From Clostridia bacterium (lineage in GTDB: Bacteria > Bacillota_A > Clostridia > Oscillospirales > CAG-272), in the NCBI GenBank assembly GCA_017472105.1, contig JAFUQY010000318.1:1-6950 (forward strand): a stretch of 6,950 bases of DNA, given 5' to 3'. The notes beneath the pieces are model-generated. The model saw only the letters and a program-made list of their open reading frames with translations. It searched no databases and was not told where the DNA came from. The position numbers and the translations under genes were made by a program. Positions 1 through 6,108 of the stretch are shown here, piece by piece. Every line of letters begins with the position of its first letter. The first letter of the stretch is position 1.

Positions 1-1142
1 ACACGGAGGAATTCGGGATGGGATACATCAACCCGCTTGCCGCTCTGCCTGGAGGTCACGGTTGCTTCGTCCGCGAGACCTTCCGGGTCGAAAATCTTGA
101 ACCACAGCATGGTGTGAATGCCTTCTTCGTGGCGCTTGTCCACAAATCCGCGCAGATCGGGCCACTTGTCGGGATTAGCCACATCGGTGCAGTATTCGCT
201 CTGCCACTTGTCGTCAATAATCAGGCATCTCGGGTACAGTCCCGCTTCGTGCAGGCGTTCGAGGTAGACTTCGTACAGCTCCTGACGCGCGTTGTCGATC
301 ATGGAGTACGGGAATTCCGGATGTGCCAGCTGTTCCGTCCAGCCGCATGCCATCGGACCGTGCCAGAACTTCGGCGGAATCTCAGCCTTCTTCGTCACAG
401 CGATGCCGGAGCTGAAATAGTAGCCGGAGTAGCGGCGCATAGCCTCGAATTCGTCTTCCGCACCGTAGCCGATGATTGCGGGCGCTTCCCATTCGCCGTC
501 GACGGTGGTGTGACCGTGCTGGTCGGTGGAGAGATAGAAGCCGTTCTTCCATCCGGAGAAGGTGGGCGTGTAGTCAAAGGAGTGGAAGTTGTGCTCGCCG
601 CGCTTTGCAACAAGACCGAGTGCGAGCTGCTTCGTCATCCGTTCACAGCGGAACGCGTAGCAGAACATGGGCGGAACCATCAGTACGGACCAGCGGTGGC
701 ACGGCTCGGATGCCTTGAAGTAGTAGTCTTCCTTGTTGTACCACGAAATGCAGGGTGTGAAGCCGTGGGAGAATTCGTATTCACTGCCGTGGCCGTTTTC
801 GGAGGCGTCCCCGGTGAAGTATTCCACGCCGTCCACGCGTCCCTGTCCCCTGACCGTCACTTTGTAGTGGAAGCGGAGCGGTTCGCAGGTGAGGACGTAG
901 GTCTTTTCTTCCCACAGGGAGCTTGTGTTTTTCCAGACGAATGTGGTAACGGCACCGTTCTTTTCGCAGGAAACGAGTGCGGGTGTATCCTTTTCCACAT
1001 CCTTCACGGTTTCATTCGCGTCGTTTGTCTGATGAACCGCGGAGCGGACGTCAAGCCGTGCGATCATTGTGCCGTCGAGAATCACGCCGATTTTCGCGTT
1101 TTCCACGGCAAGCTCGTATGCGTTTGTTTTGATGTTGACCAT
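1..1142 (-). CDS. Glycoside hydrolase, GH31/GH36-type TIM barrel (3' part outside window)
   Basis: Reading leftward from ATG at 1142-1140, the frame stays open for 380 codons and leaves the window without a stop. An AAGGAG ribosome binding site at 1154-1149 lies 6 nt upstream of the start. There is no signal peptide, so the enzyme should be cytoplasmic. Residues about 1-240 look like a beta-sandwich domain rich in aromatic and charged residues. From about 265 there is the start of a (beta/alpha)8 barrel: PPKFWHGPMACGW, then LIIDDKWQ (307-314), then GIHTMLWF (341-348). This order resembles the first strands of clan GH-D enzymes (GH31 alpha-glucosidases, GH36 alpha-galactosidases). The catalytic Asp residues of those families lie further along and are not visible, so neither activity nor substrate can be assigned. 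It is divergent from the solute-binding protein gene, which suggests a shared carbohydrate-use role. The glycosidase fold is fairly sure; the family choice is less so. Confidence 0.75.
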   Translation of the reverse strand, partial: MVNIKTNAYELAVENAKIGVILDGTMIARLDVRSAVHQTNDANETVKDVEKDTPALVSCEKNGAVTTFVWKNTSSLWEEKTYVLTCEPLRFHYKVTVRGQGRVDGVEYFTGDASENGHGSEYEFSHGFTPCISWYNKEDYYFKASEPCHRWSVLMVPPMFCYAFRCERMTKQLALGLVAKRGEHNFHSFDYTPTFSGWKNGFYLSTDQHGHTTVDGEWEAPAIIGYGAEDEFEAMRRYSGYYFSSGIAVTKKAEIPPKFWHGPMACGWTEQLAHPEFPYSMIDNARQELYEVYLERLHEAGLYPRCLIIDDKWQSEYCTDVANPDKWPDLRGFVDKRHEEGIHTMLWFKIFDPEGLADEATVTSRQSGKRVDVSHPEFLR

Positions 1143-1148
1143 GTCAGT

Positions 1149-1154
1149 CTCCTT
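1149..1154 (-). promoter_or_regulatory. Ribosome binding site of the GH31/36-type gene
   Basis: AAGGAG on the minus strand, 6 nt before the ATG at 1142-1140. It fixes the start of the leftward glycoside hydrolase. Confidence 0.8.
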
Positions 1155-1172
1155 GAAGAGTATTTTTCTATC

Positions 1173-1201
1173 ATTATATCGTTTTTGACGCCGTTTGGAA
1201 A
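1173..1201 (-). promoter_or_regulatory. Leftward sigma-A-type promoter of the GH31/36-type gene
   Basis: On the minus strand, a perfect -10 TATAAT (1178-1173) lies 17 nt downstream of a weak -35 TTTCCA (1201-1196, 4 of 6 matches to TTGACA). Transcription would start near 1166, giving a leader of about 24 nt that carries the ribosome binding site. The weak -35 fits a promoter that needs an activator, but this is inference. Confidence 0.65.
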
Positions 1202-1241
1202 GATGCAGAAATGACAAATTCCGGCGGCGGATTTCGTGATA

Positions 1242-1261
1242 TTGTACAAAAGAAAGTACAA
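1242..1261. promoter_or_regulatory. Candidate operator: TTGTAC-N8-GTACAA inverted repeat
   Basis: Perfect 6-bp arms TTGTAC (1242-1247) and GTACAA (1256-1261) flank an A-rich 8-bp spacer. The same bases also give a direct repeat of GTACAAA at 1244-1250 and 1256-1262, a 12-bp period, and an 8-bp palindrome TTGTACAA at 1242-1249. The element lies between the two divergent -35 boxes, close to their midpoint, where a shared activator or repressor would be expected. The regulator is not in the window, and the arms are short enough that chance is possible. Confidence 0.4.
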
Positions 1262-1289
1262 ATGCATCCACTTTTCCACGGAGACGTCA

Positions 1290-1318
1290 TTGACTTCGCA
1301 GGAAATCTTTGCTATAAT
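1290..1318 (+). promoter_or_regulatory. Rightward sigma-A promoter with extended -10 for the lipoprotein gene
   Basis: TTGACT (1290-1295), a 17-nt spacer, then TATAAT (1313-1318), with a TG at 1310-1311 giving the extended form TGnTATAAT. Transcription should begin near 1325, leaving a leader of about 43 nt. This is close to the ideal housekeeping promoter and fits strong expression of the solute-binding lipoprotein. Confidence 0.85.
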
Positions 1319-1367
1319 TCATATAATACCCGAGTTATATAAAATTACATATTCAAAGGAGAACATC

Positions 1368-2864
1368 ATGAAGTTCAAGAGAGTTATCGCGCTTCTGCTC
1401 GCTGCTCAGATGCTTGCCATGACCGCATGTTCCAATGCCGGTACGGGCGGCGACGAAACCACTCCCGCAGCAGGAGACACCTCCGCAGCAGCAGGGGAAA
1501 CCACTCCCGCTGAAACCGAAGAGCTGTCCGACCTCGAGCTCCGCGCATCCATCCCGGACGATCTGCCCGAAAAGACCTTCGACGGCAAGGCATTCCGCAC
1601 CATGACCACCGAGTCCAAGGAATACCAGTTCCGCGTGGAAGAGCTGACCGGTGAAAGCACCAACGACGCCATCTACGAAAGAAACCTCCGCATTGAAGAC
1701 CGCTTTGACGTATCCATCGAAACCGTAATCGACGCAACCCCGTACAGCTCCATCGACTCCTACGTTCTGTCCGGTACCAGCGAAGTTGAACTCGTTGACC
1801 ACTACGAATACAAGGCTCACGTGCCGATTTCCCGCGGCAACTACCTCGACTGGAACACCATTCCCGTCATCAATCAGGACAAGCCCTGGTGGAACAAGGT
1901 TTCCAACGACGGCTCCACCATCAACGGCAAGCTGTTCTGCATCATCGGTGACCTCTCCCTCACCGCAATGCGCTTCACCTATGCTATGTTCTACAACATG
2001 GACCTGATGGCAAACTACGGCTATCCGTCCACTGACCTCTACGGCATCGTTCAGGAAGGCAAGTGGACCATCGACAAGCTCGCTGAAATTGCATCCACCA
2101 TTTATGCGGACAACGACGGTGACGGTACCGAAAATACCGGTGATACCTTCGGCTACGGCTACTGGGTATATCACGGCACCGACGTATGGGTAACCGCAAT
2201 CGGCGAAAAGGTTACTTCCATGGAAGAAGGCGAACTGACCATCACCCTCGGCTCCGAAAAGGTATTCAGCACCCTTGAAAAGCTGACCAACCTCATCTTC
2301 AACACCACCGGTGCTCACATGTACAAGGTGGAAGCGGAAGGCCGTGCTGACTTCATCGCAGGCAACGTAGGTATCCAGCCCCTCATGTTCGACGACTGCT
2401 ACACGCACCTCCGTGACGTTGACTTCGCATACGGCGTACTTCCTTACCCCAAGTATGACGAAGAACAGGAAGGCTACTACACCAACTCCATGGACCAGCA
2501 CTCCGTATTCGGTACTCCCAAGACCCTTCCCGCAGAAGACTACGAATTCCTCGGCATTATGATGGAAGTTCTCAACGCAGAAACCTACAAGACTGTATAT
2601 CCCGAATTCTATGACGCTGCACTCAAGGGCAAGTACTCCGAAGACACCACCACCGCTCAGATGATCGACCTCATCATGGAAGGCCGTGTATTCGAATTCA
2701 CCTTCCAGTTCGGCGAATATCTCTCCAGCCTGCCCTACATGTTCCGTAACTGCCTCTACAACAACGACACCGGTCTGGCTTCCGACCTGAAGAAGGTTCA
2801 GAAGTCTCTCAACAAGAAGCTGAAGGAAATGTACTCCTTCTACGCGGACGAAGCGGCTGAATAA
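1368..2864 (+). CDS. Extracellular solute-binding lipoprotein (ABC sugar-uptake type)
   Basis: A 498-residue exported lipoprotein, likely the substrate-capturing part of an ABC carbohydrate importer. The start ATG (1368) is chosen because AAAGGAG (1355-1361) sits 6 nt upstream and a signal peptide follows. Longer in-frame starts reach back through the promoter. The signal peptide has K2/K4/R5, a hydrophobic core (7-17) and the lipobox MTAC with Cys21; Met at -3 is a little unusual. Residues 22-55 form a Thr/Ala/Glu/Gly-rich linker from the membrane anchor. The body carries motifs of clostridial family 1-like binding proteins: KPWW (172-175), GKWTIDKL (231-238) and an EF-hand-like loop D248-D259 (DNDGDG core) followed by FGYGYW. 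No permease or ATPase gene lies beside it, so partners must be encoded elsewhere or beyond the left-hand gene. Codons are strongly biased, suggesting abundance. The ligand is unknown, probably an oligosaccharide. Confidence 0.88.
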   Translation: MKFKRVIALLLAAQMLAMTACSNAGTGGDETTPAAGDTSAAAGETTPAETEELSDLELRASIPDDLPEKTFDGKAFRTMTTESKEYQFRVEELTGESTNDAIYERNLRIEDRFDVSIETVIDATPYSSIDSYVLSGTSEVELVDHYEYKAHVPISRGNYLDWNTIPVINQDKPWWNKVSNDGSTINGKLFCIIGDLSLTAMRFTYAMFYNMDLMANYGYPSTDLYGIVQEGKWTIDKLAEIASTIYADNDGDGTENTGDTFGYGYWVYHGTDVWVTAIGEKVTSMEEGELTITLGSEKVFSTLEKLTNLIFNTTGAHMYKVEAEGRADFIAGNVGIQPLMFDDCYTHLRDVDFAYGVLPYPKYDEEQEGYYTNSMDQHSVFGTPKTLPAEDYEFLGIMMEVLNAETYKTVYPEFYDAALKGKYSEDTTTAQMIDLIMEGRVFEFTFQFGEYLSSLPYMFRNCLYNNDTGLASDLKKVQKSLNKKLKEMYSFYADEAAE

Positions 2865-2872
2865 TCTGCCCA

Positions 2873-2915
2873 CAACACCTCATCAGCCACCCGGCTCATG
2901 GGGTGTTGCTTTTTT
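2873..2915 (+). terminator. Intrinsic terminator after the lipoprotein gene
   Basis: An 11-bp stem pairs 2873-2883 (CAACACCTCAT) with 2898-2908 (ATGGGGTGTTG), with one G-T wobble. After a C-C mismatch, AGCC and GGCT pair across an ACCC loop. The stem is followed by C and six T residues (2910-2915). It begins 8 nt after the stop codon. No good promoter is visible before the next gene, 40 nt on, so it may act as a partial terminator that sets a high ratio of binding protein to enzyme. Confidence 0.85.
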
Positions 2916-2954
2916 ACGGATCCATCAATACCGGAAAACGGAAAGGAGAACGAC

Positions 2955-4277
2955 ATGATCCCATTCGGAAAACGCATTGAACCCTTTGTGGACGACTTTC
3001 TGATCGGCAGAACGGAAAACGCGTCCCTGAAAATCAACCCGCCGATCTGCCGCGGAAAGGTGCTCGGATTCGATGAAGCGTGGGAGAACAAGGGAAGTCT
3101 CGGCATGACGGTATTCGACGACGGCGGTACGGTGAAGATGTACTACCGCGGCTTCCCGGGACTCGGAAACAGCGACCTGTCCGATAAGCAGACGGCATGT
3201 GTTGCCGAAAGCCGTGACGGACTCCGCTTCACGCGCGTGCCGGTCAACCGCATCCCGTACGGTGAGATCACCGAGAACAACATCGTGCGCATGGACGGCT
3301 TCTGCCACAACTTCGGCGCATTCCTCGACACAAATCCCGCATGCAGACCCGACGAAAAGTACAAGGCAGTCGCGGGACTGGAGCATTTCGGCGGACTTTA
3401 CGTCTTCGGCAGTCCCGACGGCATCGAGTGGCACAGGCTCGCAGAGGATCCGGTCATCACCAAAGGTCTGTTTGACTCGATGAACATCGCGTTTTACGAC
3501 AGGCACGCCGGACTGTACCGCTGCTATTCCCGCTACTGGCTGGGGAAGGGCTATACCGGATTCCGCGCGATCCAGTCCTGTACCTCCGAGGATTTCATCC
3601 ACTGGACGGAACCCGTCGGCAACGAATACCCGGGCATGCCGGAGATTTCGGAGCACTTCTACACCAACGCCGCCAACACAATCCCGGGGGCTGAGCATAT
3701 CCTCGTCTCCATCCCCATGCGCTACAACGAGGCCCGCGAAGCCATCGTCGAAGGAGCAACCTCGCGCGGCGTGTCCGACTGCACGTTCATGACCTCCCGC
3801 GACGGCGTCCACTGGAACCGCACCTTTCCCGAAGCATGGATCGCGCCCGGACTGCATTCCCACGAATGGACGCACCGATGCTTCATCGCGCTCTCCGGCA
3901 TCATCGAACGGGGACAGGACTTCTACCTCTACACAATGCAGAACTATGTCTGGGACGACGACGGCATCTGGTGCTACTCCGTACCGCGCTACCGCTTTGC
4001 ATCCGTTTACGCAGGTTACTTCGGCGGCTCGTTCACGACAAAACCGCTCTGTTTCGAGTCGGATACCTTCTTCCTCAACTATTCCACCGCCGCGTTCGGA
4101 CACGTGAAGGTGACGGTGCTGGATGAAGACGGAACCATCCTCGGCGAGACAGCGGAGCTCTACGGCAATGAACTCTCGCGGCCCCTGAGTTTTGACGGCA
4201 TCGCAGGAAAGTGCGGCACGCTCCGGTTCGAGCTGAGAGACGCGCATGTTTACGCTGTCGGCTCAAAACTGGACTGA
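2955..4277 (+). CDS. Putative beta-propeller glycosidase (GH43/GH32-like fold), cytoplasmic
   Basis: A 440-residue protein. ATG 2955 is chosen for its AAGGAG (2943-2948) at 6 nt; a longer in-frame ATG at 2898 falls inside the terminator stem. There is no signal peptide. Four similar motifs mark propeller blades: SRDGLRF (86-92), SPDGIEW (153-159), SEDFIHW (211-217) and SRDGVHW (281-287), spaced 58-70 residues. Such S-x-D-G-x-x-W/F turns occur in five-bladed glycosidases (GH32/GH43/GH68-like) and recall the sialidase Asp box. FVDDFLIG (11-18) and FDSMNIAFYD (173-182) look like conserved core segments; from memory, similar uncharacterised proteins occur in Planctomycetes and Verrucomicrobia. 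The last 80 or so residues look like a beta-sandwich cap. It is probably co-transcribed with the lipoprotein gene by read-through, suggesting it works on the imported sugar. Catalytic residues and substrate cannot be assigned, and a phosphorylase or lyase role is not excluded. Confidence 0.72.
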   Translation: MIPFGKRIEPFVDDFLIGRTENASLKINPPICRGKVLGFDEAWENKGSLGMTVFDDGGTVKMYYRGFPGLGNSDLSDKQTACVAESRDGLRFTRVPVNRIPYGEITENNIVRMDGFCHNFGAFLDTNPACRPDEKYKAVAGLEHFGGLYVFGSPDGIEWHRLAEDPVITKGLFDSMNIAFYDRHAGLYRCYSRYWLGKGYTGFRAIQSCTSEDFIHWTEPVGNEYPGMPEISEHFYTNAANTIPGAEHILVSIPMRYNEAREAIVEGATSRGVSDCTFMTSRDGVHWNRTFPEAWIAPGLHSHEWTHRCFIALSGIIERGQDFYLYTMQNYVWDDDGIWCYSVPRYRFASVYAGYFGGSFTTKPLCFESDTFFLNYSTAAFGHVKVTVLDEDGTILGETAELYGNELSRPLSFDGIAGKCGTLRFELRDAHVYAVGSKLD

Positions 4278-4284
4278 CGCATGA

Positions 4285-4320
4285 GAAAAGCTCTGATATT
4301 TCCTCAGGGCTTTTCGTTTT
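4285..4320 (+). terminator. Intrinsic terminator after the propeller gene
   Basis: A 12-bp stem pairs 4285-4296 (GAAAAGCTCTGA) with 4304-4315 (TCAGGGCTTTTC), with one G-T wobble and a 7-nt loop, then G and a TTTT run (4317-4320). It starts 8 nt after the stop codon. It separates the carbohydrate locus from the exporter operon, whose promoter begins only 4 nt later. Confidence 0.85.
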
Positions 4321-4323
4321 GCC

Positions 4324-4352
4324 TTGCACTTTTCCTTCATTTATGTTATAAT
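4324..4352 (+). promoter_or_regulatory. Sigma-A promoter with extended -10 for the ABC exporter operon
   Basis: TTGCAC (4324-4329), a 17-nt spacer, then TATAAT (4347-4352), with TG at 4344-4345 giving TGnTATAAT. The expected start of transcription is near 4359-4360, a leader of only about 26 nt. That leaves no room for the leader-peptide attenuator known upstream of Bacillus bmrCD, so expression looks independent of that mechanism. Confidence 0.85.
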
Positions 4353-4367
4353 GCTGGCAATGACTAC

Positions 4368-4374
4368 GAAAGGA
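4368..4374 (+). promoter_or_regulatory. Ribosome binding site that selects a TTG start
   Basis: GAAAGGA at 4368-4374, 10 nt before TTG 4385. The next in-frame ATG (4406) has no purine-rich site before it, so TTG is favoured. Confidence 0.65.
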
Positions 4375-4384
4375 CTCCAAGACC

Positions 4385-6106
4385 TTGAAAAACTTATTCC
4401 GATACATGAAGCTGTACACGGCGCAGTCCATTCTGGGACCGCTGTTCAAGCTGCTGGAAGCCATGTTCGAGCTGTTCGTTCCCCTTGTGGTGGCGGACAT
4501 CGTCGACTACGGCATCGCGGCAGGGGATACGGCGTACATTGTGCAGCGTTTCGGGCTTCTGATCGCCCTCGGTGTCATCGGCATCACCTGCTCCCTCATC
4601 GCGCAGTATTTCGCGGCAAGAGCGGCAGTCGGATGCACGACACACCTCAGACACGCACTGTTTGAGCACATCGGCAAACTCTCCTTCACCGATCTCGACA
4701 GAATCGGCGTACCCACACTCATCACCCGACTCACCGGCGACCTCAATCAGGTGCAGAACGGCATCAACTTAGCCCTCAGATTGCTTCTGCGTTCTCCGTT
4801 TGTGGTGTTCGGCGCAATGGTGATGGCATTCACGCTGGATGTGAAATCCGCACTCATCTTCCTAATCGTCATCGCCATTCTCTCCGTGGTGGTCTTCGGC
4901 ATCATCCTCGGCTCCGTTCCCGCGTACAAGCGTGTGCAGAATGAGCTTGACTCCCTCACCGGAACCACACGCGAAAACCTCTCCGGTGCGAGAGTGATCC
5001 GCGCGTTCGGCATGGAAGAGAGCGAACGGGAAAAATTCGCGTCCCACAATGAGATGCTCAACAAGCGTCAGCAGTTCGCCGGACAGATCTCCGCTCTGAT
5101 GAATCCGATGACCTTCGTGATTCTCAACGCGGGCATCATCGTTCTTCTGTACGTCTCCGGCGTGAAGGTTGACAGCGGCTCCCTCACCACCGGCGAAGCG
5201 GTTGCACTGTACAACTACATGACGCAGATTCTCGTCGAGCTGATCAAGTTTGCAAACCTCATCATCAGCATTTCCAAGTTCATCACCTGCATGAAGCGCA
5301 TTGACGAAATCATCGAAACCGAACTCGCAATGTCCTTCAGAGACGCCGCACCCGCTGAGAACGCATCCGCACCTGCAATCGAGTTCCGCGGTGTTTCCTT
5401 GAACTATACCGAAGGAAGCGACGCGGCACTGGATGATATCAGCTTTACCGTCGCTCACGGTGAAACCGTCGGCATCATCGGCGGTACCGGCTGCGGCAAG
5501 ACGTCGCTCGTGAGCCTGATCCCGCGATTCTATGACGTCACCGGCGGTCAGCTTCTCGTAAACGGCGTTGATGTACGCGAATATCCCGCGGAAACGCTCC
5601 GTCAGAAGATCGGCTATGTTCTGCAGAAGGCGACGCTCTTCAAGGGAACCATCCGCGACAACCTCAAGTGGGGCAATCCGGATGCGACCGATGAAGAGCT
5701 GATGCAGGCTGTGAAAAACGCGCAGGGTCTTGACGTTCTCAAAGCGAAATCCGGCGGACTGGATGCCGAGGTGGAGCAGAACGGTCGGAATTTTTCCGGC
5801 GGTCAGCGGCAGAGACTCACCATTGCCCGCGCGCTCGTGAGAAATCCCGAGATTCTCATTCTCGACGACTCCGCATCCGCGCTTGACTTTGCAACCGACG
5901 CCGCGCTGAGACGGGATCTCGCAAATCTCGCATGCAGACCCACCACGCTCATCGTGTCCCAGCGTACCTCGTCCATCCAGCACGCGGACAAGATCGTTGT
6001 GCTCGACGACGGACGGATTGCAGGCATCGGTACGCACAGCGATCTGCTTGAAACCTGCGAAGTTTACCGTGAAATCTACGAATCCCAGTACCGGAAGGAG
6101 GCATGA
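4385..6106 (+). CDS. ABC exporter half-transporter, degenerate-site subunit (BmrC/TM287-like)
   Basis: A 573-residue membrane protein with a fused ATPase, close to the usual length of this family. Six likely membrane helices lie near residues 14-36, 56-78, 133-151, 155-177, 242-260 and 272-297. The ATPase follows: A-loop Tyr341, Walker A GGTGCGKT (366-373, Lys372), Q-loop Gln414, signature FSGGQ (470-474), Walker B ILILDD (490-495) and D-loop SALD (498-501). Two residues mark the degenerate partner of a heterodimer: Asp495 replaces the catalytic Glu, and Gln526 (VSQR) replaces the H-loop His. In family members such as TM287 and BmrC this subunit binds ATP but its own site turns over poorly; hydrolysis occurs at the other, composite site. 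TTG is taken as start because it restores the family-like N-terminus (NLFRYMKLY, then GPLFKLLEAMFEL). It is likely a drug, lipid or peptide exporter; the cargo cannot be told. It is coupled to the next gene 2 nt on. Confidence 0.93.
   Translation: MKNLFRYMKLYTAQSILGPLFKLLEAMFELFVPLVVADIVDYGIAAGDTAYIVQRFGLLIALGVIGITCSLIAQYFAARAAVGCTTHLRHALFEHIGKLSFTDLDRIGVPTLITRLTGDLNQVQNGINLALRLLLRSPFVVFGAMVMAFTLDVKSALIFLIVIAILSVVVFGIILGSVPAYKRVQNELDSLTGTTRENLSGARVIRAFGMEESEREKFASHNEMLNKRQQFAGQISALMNPMTFVILNAGIIVLLYVSGVKVDSGSLTTGEAVALYNYMTQILVELIKFANLIISISKFITCMKRIDEIIETELAMSFRDAAPAENASAPAIEFRGVSLNYTEGSDAALDDISFTVAHGETVGIIGGTGCGKTSLVSLIPRFYDVTGGQLLVNGVDVREYPAETLRQKIGYVLQKATLFKGTIRDNLKWGNPDATDEELMQAVKNAQGLDVLKAKSGGLDAEVEQNGRNFSGGQRQRLTIARALVRNPEILILDDSASALDFATDAALRRDLANLACRPTTLIVSQRTSSIQHADKIVVLDDGRIAGIGTHSDLLETCEVYREIYESQYRKEA
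6093..6100 (+). promoter_or_regulatory. Ribosome binding site inside the 3' end of the first exporter gene
   Basis: GGAAGGAG at 6093-6100 lies 8 nt before ATG 6109 but only 2 nt before the in-frame ATG 6103. It therefore favours the later start and implies translational coupling of the two exporter subunits. Confidence 0.75.
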
Positions 6107-6108
6107 GC

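Noticed and set aside
1186..1199. A possible catabolite-repression (cre) site overlapping the leftward promoter
   Set aside because: It has about four mismatches to the 14-bp consensus, too weak to call.
18..1214. A 398-codon plus-strand frame opposite the GH31/36-type gene
   Set aside because: The minus strand gives a convincing glycosidase with ribosome binding site and promoter, and the plus-strand product has no recognisable motifs. It is a shadow frame.
1236..1367. A 44-residue N-terminal extension of the lipoprotein
   Set aside because: It would run through the promoter and ribosome binding site and would hide the signal peptide.
1353..2873. A 506-codon open frame on the minus strand opposite the lipoprotein gene
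   Set aside because: It mirrors the codon bias of a clearly real gene. It has no ribosome binding site, no recognisable domain, and would start inside the terminator region.
2898..2954. A 19-residue N-terminal extension of the propeller enzyme
   Set aside because: Its ATG is in the right arm of the terminator hairpin and has no ribosome binding site, whereas ATG 2955 has an ideal one.
2925..4247. A 440-codon minus-strand frame opposite the propeller gene
   Set aside because: It is a shadow of a gene with clear repeated motifs and a good ribosome binding site, and no start signal is seen for it.
6103..6108. ATGA overlap as start of the second exporter subunit
   Set aside because: The ribosome binding site ends only 2 nt before it, while ATG 6109 has an 8-nt spacing.
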